Shown in pieces: positions 14,573 through 20,642 of a DNA stretch of 20,642 nt. Source of the stretch: Candidatus Omnitrophota bacterium (GTDB taxonomy: Bacteria > Ratteibacteria > UBA8468 > MWAK01); assembly GCA_026387085.1 (NCBI GenBank), contig JAPLMK010000020.1:1-20642 (forward strand). The letters are read 5' to 3'. The position numbers and the translations under genes are program-made. The notes beneath the pieces were generated by a model. The model searched no databases. It was not told the DNA's origin and saw only the letters and a list, made by a program, of their open reading frames with translations. Positions within the stretch are counted from its first letter, which is position 1. The number at the start of each line of letters is the position of its first letter.

Positions 14573-15771
14573 ATACCATCGAAAAGGTTATTTCCGATTT
14601 AAAAGCCGGAAAGTTTATAATCCTGGTCGACGATGCAAACCGGGAAAATGAAGGGGACCTTGTCCTGTCTGCGGAAAAGGCAACACCGGCCGCCATTAAT
14701 TTTATGGCTGGGCAGGCAAGAGGTTTAATTTGCGTGGCGATGGAAGAAGAACGCCTGGAGAAACTCCGTTTAAAGCCCATGGTTTCCGATAATACCGCTT
14801 TACACGGAACTTCCTTTACCGTTTCGGTAGACGCCAGAAAGGGCGTTACTACCGGTATTTCAGCCATAGACCGGGCAATCACCATTAAAACCCTTATCTC
14901 CCCGAAAACAAAACCGGAAGACCTGGCAATGCCGGGACACATCTTTCCGCTGCGCAGCCAAAAAGGGGGCGTCCTGGTCCGCGCCGGACATACCGAAGCC
15001 GGCACCGACCTAATGAAGATAGCCGGGCTCTACCCGGCGGCAATAATCTGCGAAATAATGGCAAAAGACGGCCAAATGGCCCGGCTGCCGGAACTGAAAA
15101 AAATAGCAGCCAAGCATCGACTTTCACTGACCTCGGTAGCCGACATAATCGCTTACCGCCGTAAAAAAGAACAGCTAATATCTAAAGTTTTAAAAGTGGA
15201 AATGCCGACCCCGTACGGTAATTTCACGCTCCACCTGTACAAATCCCTGGTCGACGAAAAGCATCATCTCGCCTTAACTATGGGTAACCTGCGCCGGAAG
15301 GATAAAAAAAAGAGAGTCCTGGTCAGAGTCCATTCCCAGTGCCTGACCGGAGACATATTTCACTCGCTGCGCTGCGACTGCGGGGAGCAGCTCCACCGCG
15401 CCCTGGAGATGATCGCCCGGGAAAAAAGCGGGGTATTGTTATACATGCGGCAGGAAGGAAGGGGCATCGGACTCATCAACAAACTAAAAGCATACGAACT
15501 GCAGGAAAAGGGGTTGGACACGGTGGAAGCCAACCTGGCGCTGGGTTTTTCAGAAGACCTGCGTGATTACGGAATCGGCGCCCAAATACTAAAAGATTTA
15601 GGCCTTTCCCAAATACGGCTCCTGACCAATAATCCCAAAAAGATTATCGGACTTGCCGGATACGGAATAAAAGTTAACGAAAGAGTCCCGATTGAAATAC
15701 CGGCCGGCCGGTATAACCAAAAATACCTCAAAACTAAAAAAGAAAAAATGGAGCATTTGTTAAGTATCTGA
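14569..15771 (+). CDS. ribBA: RibBA: DHBP synthase / GTP cyclohydrolase II
   Basis: This bifunctional enzyme opens both branches of riboflavin synthesis. The N-terminal half (about 1-200) makes 3,4-dihydroxy-2-butanone-4-phosphate from ribulose-5-phosphate: DDANRENEGDLV, with the acidic Mg site, and the HTEAGTDL loop. The C-terminal half (about 205-400) converts GTP to the diaminopyrimidine: zinc cysteines in HSQCLTGD and RCDCGEQL, and the catalytic block RQEGRGIGLINK. Both sets of motifs are intact and the 400-residue length is typical. It is translationally coupled to ribE by ATGA and followed by a 145-base gap with a hairpin repeat before ribH. Confidence 0.97.
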   Translation: MNTIEKVISDLKAGKFIILVDDANRENEGDLVLSAEKATPAAINFMAGQARGLICVAMEEERLEKLRLKPMVSDNTALHGTSFTVSVDARKGVTTGISAIDRAITIKTLISPKTKPEDLAMPGHIFPLRSQKGGVLVRAGHTEAGTDLMKIAGLYPAAIICEIMAKDGQMARLPELKKIAAKHRLSLTSVADIIAYRRKKEQLISKVLKVEMPTPYGNFTLHLYKSLVDEKHHLALTMGNLRRKDKKKRVLVRVHSQCLTGDIFHSLRCDCGEQLHRALEMIAREKSGVLLYMRQEGRGIGLINKLKAYELQEKGLDTVEANLALGFSEDLRDYGIGAQILKDLGLSQIRLLTNNPKKIIGLAGYGIKVNERVPIEIPAGRYNQKYLKTKKEKMEHLLSI

Positions 15772-15784
15772 CACTCAAAATCTT

Positions 15785-15857
15785 CCCTATCCCCTCGGGC
15801 TGCAAGTCCGCCTCTCTCGCCTGAGGCGAGTGCGCCTCTGGAGCAGGAGGGGAGAGG
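15785..15857. repeat. GGGAGG-family hairpin repeat between ribBA and ribH
   Basis: CCTATCCCCTC (15786-15796) pairs with GAGGGGAGAGG (15847-15857) with one mismatch. The inner part holds a second hairpin, CTCGCC (15816-15821) with GGCGAG (15825-15830) around TGA. The trailing AAAGGTGAGCGGG resembles the G-rich tail of the repeat at 11255. The rest of the ribBA-ribH gap is A/T-rich with no clear promoter. Confidence 0.65.
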
Positions 15858-15906
15858 AAAGGTGAGCGGGATTCAATAACAGAAAATATAAATTCAAGAA
15901 AAACAA

Positions 15907-15911
15907 GGGGG
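15907..15911 (+). promoter_or_regulatory. Ribosome binding site of ribH
   Basis: GGGGG (within AAGGGGGAT) is five bases before the ATG at 15917. It supports this start, as does the family length. Confidence 0.55.
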
Positions 15912-15916
15912 ATGAT

Positions 15917-16381
15917 ATGGCAAAAGAATTGATTGGAGTTCTGGACGGAAAAGGTAAACGGATAGGAATAGTGGTCAGCCGCTTCAACGACCTGATTACT
16001 AAAAGACTATTGGAAGGCGCGTACGACTGCCTGATGCGTCACGGCGTAAAGGAATCAGACATTACCACCGCGTGGGTGCCCGGTTCTTTTGAAATTCCTC
16101 CGGTGGCAAAGAGGCTGGCGGCCAACGGAAAATTGGATGCGGTCATCTGCCTGGGAACGATTATCCGGGGCGAAACACCGCATTTTGATTACATCGCCGG
16201 CCAATCAAGCAAGGGTATCGGCCAAATCGCTCTGGAGAGCAAAATTCCGATAATTTACGGCGTGCTCACCTGCGATTCAGTGGACCAGGCGGTTGACCGG
16301 GCCGGCACCAAGAGCGGTAACCGGGGCTGGCAGGCAGCGCTCACCGCGCTGGAAATGGCCAATCTTTACCTAAACCTCTAA
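15917..16381 (+). CDS. ribH: 6,7-dimethyl-8-ribityllumazine synthase
   Basis: RibH condenses the pyrimidinedione with dihydroxybutanone phosphate to lumazine, the substrate of RibE; family members assemble into pentamers or 60-subunit shells. The 154-residue protein has IGIVVSRFND with F23, VPGSFEIPPVAKRL (54-67), CLGTIIRGETPHFDY with catalytic H89, and the C-terminal block DRAGTKSGNRGWQAAL. All substrate-binding segments are intact. It is separated from ribBA by a repeat-bearing gap but joined directly to asnB, whose ATG follows the stop codon with no spacer. Confidence 0.97.
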   Translation: MAKELIGVLDGKGKRIGIVVSRFNDLITKRLLEGAYDCLMRHGVKESDITTAWVPGSFEIPPVAKRLAANGKLDAVICLGTIIRGETPHFDYIAGQSSKGIGQIALESKIPIIYGVLTCDSVDQAVDRAGTKSGNRGWQAALTALEMANLYLNL

Positions 16382-18238
16382 ATGTGCGGCATTGTCGGTC
16401 GCATTGAAAAATCCGGTCGGGATACAGACCCGAAGATTCTAAACCGGATGGCAAACGTCCTGCGCCATCGCGGCCCGGACGCAGAGGGTTATTATCGCAA
16501 AAACGGTGTCGCGCTGGAACACCGTCGTCTTTCCATAATTGACCTTACCACCGGAGACCAGCCCTTAAAGAACGAAGCCGGCGACATAATTCTGATTGCA
16601 AACGGCGAAATATACAACTTCAAGGAACTGCGAAAGAAACTGGAGGAGAAAGGGCACCGTTTCCGCACAAAATCAGACAACGAGGTAATCATCCACCTTT
16701 ACGAAGAAGAGGGAGTAGGGTGCCTCAAAGAACTGCGCGGAATGTTCGCTTTCGGCCTCTGGGACGAAAAGAAAGAACAGCTACTTTTGGTCCGGGACCG
16801 GCTGGGCAAAAAACCCCTGGTCTACGCCGAAACCCCTGCCTCTTTTAATTTTGCCTCGGAAATCCAGGCGCTTCTGCTCGCGCCGGATATTAAAAAAGAG
16901 ATTAACCGGCAGGCGATAGACGATTATCTCACCTTCCAGTATATTCCGTCGCCCGGTTCCATATTCTCCGGTATTAAAAAGTTGCCGCCCGGACATTACC
17001 TTACCTACCAAAAAGGACGTGTTTCCCTGGAACGCTACTGGGAAATCGACTTTAATCATAAAATTAAAGTATCGGAATCAGAGGCAGGCCGGCTTGTCCT
17101 GGATGCGCTTCAGGAAGCAGTACAACTCCGGATGATAAGCGACGTACCGCTGGGCGCCTTCCTTTCCGGCGGAATAGATTCCAGCGCGATTGTCGGCCTG
17201 ATGAGCCGTATTTCCGAAAAACCGGTCCGGACCTTTTCCGTCGGGTTTTCCGAAAATAATTACGACGAATTAAAGTACGCGGAAAAGGTCGCCCGGTTAT
17301 TCGGAACAGAGCATTCCGAATTTATGGTCCGGCCGGATATCATCACCATCCTGCCGGAAATAATCCGGCATTATAACGAGCCGTTCGGGGACAACTCCGC
17401 CATTCCCACCTATTACCTGTGCGCGGAAACAAAGAAGATGGTCACGGTCGCTCTCTCCGGAGACGGCGGTGACGAAAACTTCGCCGGATATCCGCGATAC
17501 CGGCAGGCGTTGATGCTGGAAAAATTACAGCCGCTTCTTTCCGGGCTCCCCAAATCGCTCGCCGGAATCATCCCGCAAAACGGTTCCGACCGGCAACGCA
17601 AAATAGCCTGGGTTTTCAATGAGGCGCAAAACCTGTCTGCAGCAGAACGTTACGGTCGCTGGATGACGGTCTTTCCTTTCTCGGAAAAAGAAGCGCTCTA
17701 CCAGCCCTCATTCAAAAATCTTCTTACCGAAGACCCTTATCAAAAGATGAAAGACCTCTGGCCCCGGGCCGATAACCAACTGGATAAGATGCTCTTATCC
17801 GACTTCAATCTTTATCTGCCTGACTGCCTCCAGGTAAAGATGGACATCGCCTCAATGTCGCACGGGCTGGAAGTACGCAGTCCTTTTCTGGACCAGAAAG
17901 TGGTGGAACTAACCGCCTCCCTTCCGGCCGAATATAAACTGCGTTCCGGTCAATCCAAATATTTATTGAAAAAAATATTTAAAAATATCCTTCCGGCCGA
18001 AATCCTGAAACGAAAAAAAATGGGCTTCGGAATTCCCCTGACAGATTGGTTCCGGCACGAATTAAAGGACTATCTTGCTTCGGTGATCCTGAGCGAAAAA
18101 GCGCTGAAGCGCGGCTATTTTAATTCCGCCTGTCTGAAAAAACTTTTCAATGAACACACCGGCGGCCGGATAGACCACGCTAACCGGCTCTACCTTCTGC
18201 TGGTTTTAGAAATATGGCACCAGATATTCATCGATTAA
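16382..18238 (+). CDS. asnB: Asparagine synthase (glutamine-hydrolysing) family protein
   Basis: The N-terminal Ntn glutaminase domain starts with catalytic Cys2 (MCGIVG) and carries RHRGPDAEGYY, ANGEIYNF and SDNEVI. The C-terminal ATP-pyrophosphatase domain has the PP loop SGGIDSS (262-268), FSVGF and LSGDGGDENFAGY. At 618 residues it matches the long AsnB group. Because MCGI is obligatory, the start is certain although no Shine-Dalgarno is present. It makes asparagine from aspartate, glutamine and ATP, but paralogues in polysaccharide loci can amidate sugars or precursors, and the genes to the right are of that kind. Either role is possible. Confidence 0.93.
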   Translation: MCGIVGRIEKSGRDTDPKILNRMANVLRHRGPDAEGYYRKNGVALEHRRLSIIDLTTGDQPLKNEAGDIILIANGEIYNFKELRKKLEEKGHRFRTKSDNEVIIHLYEEEGVGCLKELRGMFAFGLWDEKKEQLLLVRDRLGKKPLVYAETPASFNFASEIQALLLAPDIKKEINRQAIDDYLTFQYIPSPGSIFSGIKKLPPGHYLTYQKGRVSLERYWEIDFNHKIKVSESEAGRLVLDALQEAVQLRMISDVPLGAFLSGGIDSSAIVGLMSRISEKPVRTFSVGFSENNYDELKYAEKVARLFGTEHSEFMVRPDIITILPEIIRHYNEPFGDNSAIPTYYLCAETKKMVTVALSGDGGDENFAGYPRYRQALMLEKLQPLLSGLPKSLAGIIPQNGSDRQRKIAWVFNEAQNLSAAERYGRWMTVFPFSEKEALYQPSFKNLLTEDPYQKMKDLWPRADNQLDKMLLSDFNLYLPDCLQVKMDIASMSHGLEVRSPFLDQKVVELTASLPAEYKLRSGQSKYLLKKIFKNILPAEILKRKKMGFGIPLTDWFRHELKDYLASVILSEKALKRGYFNSACLKKLFNEHTGGRIDHANRLYLLLVLEIWHQIFID

Positions 18239-18955
18239 ATGAATACCTTAATCCTCGCGTACCACCGGGTAAACGACTGGTCGGAAGATACCCTGGCAAT
18301 CCACCCGGCAATATTCCGGAAGCAATTAAATTACCTCGCCGGAAAATATCAATTCGTTCCCCTGTCAGAACTAGTGGCGGCCCGAACAAAAAGATTTAAT
18401 CCGGAAAAACGGCTGGCTGCCATCACTTTTGATGACGGCTATTTTGATAACTATCTCCATGCCTGGCCGGTCCTGAAAGAATTTAACCTTACCGCCACTT
18501 TCTTTATCACCGCCGGATACATCGGAACCAGCAAACTCCTGGCCCGGGACGAAAAAAGCGGAAAGACCGAAAAAGACCGGCTCCTTACCTGGCCGGAAAT
18601 ATCGGAAATGAAAAAAACAGGGTTTACCTTCGGCTCTCACTCCCTGACCCACGCCAACCTGGCGTCCATTGACCCGGAACAAGCCCGGAAAGAGATTGGA
18701 GAATCAAAAAAAATCCTGGAAACGCACCTGCAACCGGAACCAACGGCTTTCTTCTGTTATCCTTTCGGCTCCTACTCCCCGGAAACCAAAAAGATGGTGG
18801 CGGAAACCGGCTACCAGGCCGCATTTGTTACGCCGGCAATTAAAGGCGCGAGTTTCATTAAGAATATCTTTACACCGGAAGACCGCTTCAGCCTGAAACG
18901 TGTCGGCATTTACCGGCATACCACGCTCCGGCAGCTGTGGCTCAAAACTTTTTAA
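18239..18955 (+). CDS. Polysaccharide deacetylase (NodB-homology) family protein
   Basis: These metal-dependent carbohydrate esterases remove N- or O-acetyl groups from sugars. NodB motifs are all visible: TFDDGY (63-68, D65 and D66), SHSLTHANL with metal ligands H134 and H138, and FCYPFGSYS (172-180). The N-terminus (ILAYHRV) is the usual first strand. At 238 residues there is no signal peptide or membrane helix, so it probably acts in the cytoplasm on a lipid- or nucleotide-linked precursor. It begins directly at the asnB stop, and its stop is followed by a promoter-like gap. Substrate unknown. Confidence 0.9.
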   Translation: MNTLILAYHRVNDWSEDTLAIHPAIFRKQLNYLAGKYQFVPLSELVAARTKRFNPEKRLAAITFDDGYFDNYLHAWPVLKEFNLTATFFITAGYIGTSKLLARDEKSGKTEKDRLLTWPEISEMKKTGFTFGSHSLTHANLASIDPEQARKEIGESKKILETHLQPEPTAFFCYPFGSYSPETKKMVAETGYQAAFVTPAIKGASFIKNIFTPEDRFSLKRVGIYRHTTLRQLWLKTF

Positions 18956-18957
18956 AT

Positions 18958-18986
18958 TTGTCACAAGAACGTTTTTTGGTTAAAAT
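18958..18986 (+). promoter_or_regulatory. Probable sigma-70-type promoter before the epimerase pair
   Basis: TTGTCA (18958-18963, 5 of 6 consensus) and TAAAAT (18981-18986, 5 of 6) are 17 bases apart. This is the best promoter match in the window. The expected start near 18993 leaves a leader of about 11 bases before the ATG at 19004, ending close to the AAAGGGA Shine-Dalgarno-like run. Confidence 0.45.
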
Positions 18987-19003
18987 AAAGGGATTCAACA
19001 AAA

Positions 19004-20008
19004 ATGAAAATACTGATAACCGGCGGCGCGGGTTTTATCGGAGTCAATCTGGCTGAATTTCTCCTGGGCAAGGGGGAGGCGGTAATAATTCTGGATAACC
19101 TTTCCCGCCCCGGCAGCGAACATAATCTTGCCTGGCTAAAAAAAAGGTTCAGCCGAAAGTTTGATTTCATTCAAGCGGATATAAGAAACTTTCGCAGCGT
19201 ATCCGAAGCCATAACCGATATTTCAACCGTTTACCACCTGGCCGCCCAGGTAGCAGTTACCAGCAGCGTGTCCGACCCGCAGACCGATTTTCAGATTAAC
19301 GCGGCCGGTACCCTGAACATCCTGGAGGCGGTCCGGAAAAACTGCCCAGAGGCAGTCGTTATTTTCGCATCCACCAATAAGGTTTACGGCGAACTGACCC
19401 ACCTGGCCATCTCCGAAAAAAATAACCGCTATTTTATTCCAAAACTGCCTGAAGGTGTAAGCGAAAAAACAAACCTTGATTTCCATTCACCCTACGGCTG
19501 TTCCAAGGGCGCCGCAGACCAATATGTCCGTGATTACAGCCGTATTTACGGCCTGAAAACGGTTATCTTCCGCCAATCTTGCATCTACGGGCCCCATCAG
19601 TTCGGCAACGAAGACCAGGGTTGGGTGGCATATCTCACGCTCTGCGCCTTACAAAACAAGGAAATCACTATTTACGGAGACGGAAAACAGGTGCGGGACA
19701 TCCTTTTCGTCGATGACCTGATTTCGGCTTTTGAACTGGCTCGAGACCGGGCCGGGAAAATTTCAGGCAACATCTACAATGTCGGCGGCGGCAAAGAGAA
19801 CGTTCTTTCCCTGCTGGAGTTAATCGCCTGGTTAGAAAAAGAGCTGAAAAGGGAAATAAAGCACAAATTTGACGCCTGGCGGCCCGGAGACCAGCGGGTC
19901 TACGTCTCCGATATTCGAAAAGCGAAAGAAGGTTTAGGTTGGAAACCTTCCGTTTCTAAAAAAGAGGGTTTAAAAAAACTTTTATTTTGGCTAAGGAAGA
20001 ATCTATGA
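19004..20008 (+). CDS. CDP-paratose-2-epimerase-like nucleotide-sugar epimerase
   Basis: The 334-residue extended SDR begins with an NAD-binding GGAGFIG (7-13), then HLAAQVAV, the unusual STNKVYG (123-129) and the catalytic SPYGCSK (Y164, K168). These, with RQSCIYGPHQFG and DQGWVAY, resemble the CDP-paratose/CDP-tyvelose 2-epimerase branch more than generic UDP-glucose 4-epimerases, a judgement made from memory of the family. The enzyme would act on a CDP- or other NDP-sugar for surface glycan. No other CDP-dideoxysugar genes are in the window, so the substrate is uncertain. It overlaps the next epimerase gene by ATGA. Confidence 0.85.
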   Translation: MKILITGGAGFIGVNLAEFLLGKGEAVIILDNLSRPGSEHNLAWLKKRFSRKFDFIQADIRNFRSVSEAITDISTVYHLAAQVAVTSSVSDPQTDFQINAAGTLNILEAVRKNCPEAVVIFASTNKVYGELTHLAISEKNNRYFIPKLPEGVSEKTNLDFHSPYGCSKGAADQYVRDYSRIYGLKTVIFRQSCIYGPHQFGNEDQGWVAYLTLCALQNKEITIYGDGKQVRDILFVDDLISAFELARDRAGKISGNIYNVGGGKENVLSLLELIAWLEKELKREIKHKFDAWRPGDQRVYVSDIRKAKEGLGWKPSVSKKEGLKKLLFWLRKNL

Positions 20009-20642
20009 AGATTCTAGTAACCGGAGGCGCCGGATTCATCCGAAGCCACCTGACCGACCGGCTCATAAAAGAAGGGTACCGCGTCCGCATCTTTGATAAT
20101 TTAGAACCGCAGGTGCACCAGGGCAAAAAACCGAATTATTTAAACCCGGCGGCGGAATTTGTGCGCGGAGATGTCCGGGATTATGCCCGACTTCAAAAAG
20201 CGCTGGCCGGTTGCGAAGCGGTCTTCCATCTGGCGGCGGCCGTAGGCGTCGGTCAATCACAGTACCGGGTGGAACATTATGTTGATACCAATATACGCGG
20301 AACCGCCACTCTTTTTGATATCCTGGTCAACCAAAAAAATAAGGTAAAAAAAATAATCGTGGCCGCATCAATGAGCAGCTACGGTGAAGGCTTGTACCGA
20401 TGTAAAAAATGCGGCATCGTCAAACCCGGGCTCAGACCGGAAAAACAATTGATTCAAGAACTTTGGGAACCCCGATGCCCCGGATGCGCATCCCCGCTGA
20501 AACCGATGGCCACCTCCGAAAAAACACCGCTTGAATGTAATTCCATTTATGCCCTGACCAAAAAAACACAGGAAGAAACAGCCCTGATGCTCGGCAAAAC
20601 CTACCGGATTCCAACGGTCTCCCTGCGCTTTTTTAATGTTTA
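20005..20642 (+). CDS. NAD-dependent nucleotide-sugar epimerase with zinc-ribbon insert (3' end outside the window)
   Basis: The frame stays open to the end of the window, giving 212 codons. It starts like an extended SDR (MKILVTGGAGFI) but residue 13 is Arg (CGA at 20041) where the third Gly of GxxGxxG is expected. HLAAAVGVGQS and SMSSYGEG follow, then an insert of about 40 residues with two CxxC pairs (CKKC and CPGC), and the catalytic SIYALTKK. Inserts of this kind occur in a group related to dTDP-rhamnose/UDP-glucose 4-epimerases. The Arg may impair NAD binding or be a base error. It probably works with the preceding epimerase in glycan synthesis. Confidence 0.85.
   Translation, partial: MKILVTGGAGFIRSHLTDRLIKEGYRVRIFDNLEPQVHQGKKPNYLNPAAEFVRGDVRDYARLQKALAGCEAVFHLAAAVGVGQSQYRVEHYVDTNIRGTATLFDILVNQKNKVKKIIVAASMSSYGEGLYRCKKCGIVKPGLRPEKQLIQELWEPRCPGCASPLKPMATSEKTPLECNSIYALTKKTQEETALMLGKTYRIPTVSLRFFNV

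Overview
The window is one strand of tightly packed bacterial genes: 18 coding sequences of normal size plus one broken gene head, all on the + strand. Most gaps are 0-40 bases, and neighbours often overlap by ATGA. The base composition is near 50% GC, with a striking excess of the palindrome CCGG. The gene set (class-A flavo-diiron protein, archaeal-type phosphoglycerate mutase, ROK sugar kinase, quinolinate-route NAD genes, FolK-PanC fusion) suggests an anaerobic, probably uncultivated bacterium. I cannot name the phylum from the sequence.

Layout. 1-4475: the 3' part of uvrB, then nadC, rdgB (ITP/XTP pyrophosphatase) and rmuC. 4439-4592: an inverted pair of a CACGGA-type interspersed repeat that forms the tail of rmuC, followed by a T tract and a promoter-like region. 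4593-9849: flavo-diiron protein, ROK kinase, nadA, a Gfo/Idh/MocA oxidoreductase, and cofactor-independent phosphoglycerate mutase. 9837-16381: vitamin biosynthesis, with a folK-panC fusion, ribD, an atypical SDR, ribE, ribBA and ribH. 16382-20642: asnB, a polysaccharide deacetylase, a CDP-paratose-2-epimerase-like enzyme and the start of a second nucleotide-sugar epimerase with a zinc-ribbon insert. This last part looks like the edge of a surface-polysaccharide locus.

The riboflavin genes supply every enzyme from GTP and ribulose-5-phosphate to riboflavin except the dephosphorylation step: ribBA opens both branches, ribD does deamination and reduction, ribH makes lumazine and ribE makes riboflavin. 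NAD (nadA, nadC), folate and pantothenate (folK-panC) steps sit on the same strand. The FMN made here would feed the flavo-diiron protein, among others.

The most unusual part is 11140-11760. The original head of ribD, which overlapped panC, is cut off after about 27 codons. A DUF559 endonuclease-like gene bounded by inverted G/C-rich hairpins follows, and then comes a complete ribD whose first codons repeat the severed head with mainly synonymous differences. The right-hand hairpin encodes the C-terminus of the endonuclease and also supplies the ribosome binding site of the new ribD. Two further interruptions lie in the same riboflavin block: a 274-base MITE-like element with nearly perfect 32-base terminal inverted repeats before ribE, and a third hairpin repeat before ribH. 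No FMN riboswitch, tRNA, rRNA or CRISPR array was seen.
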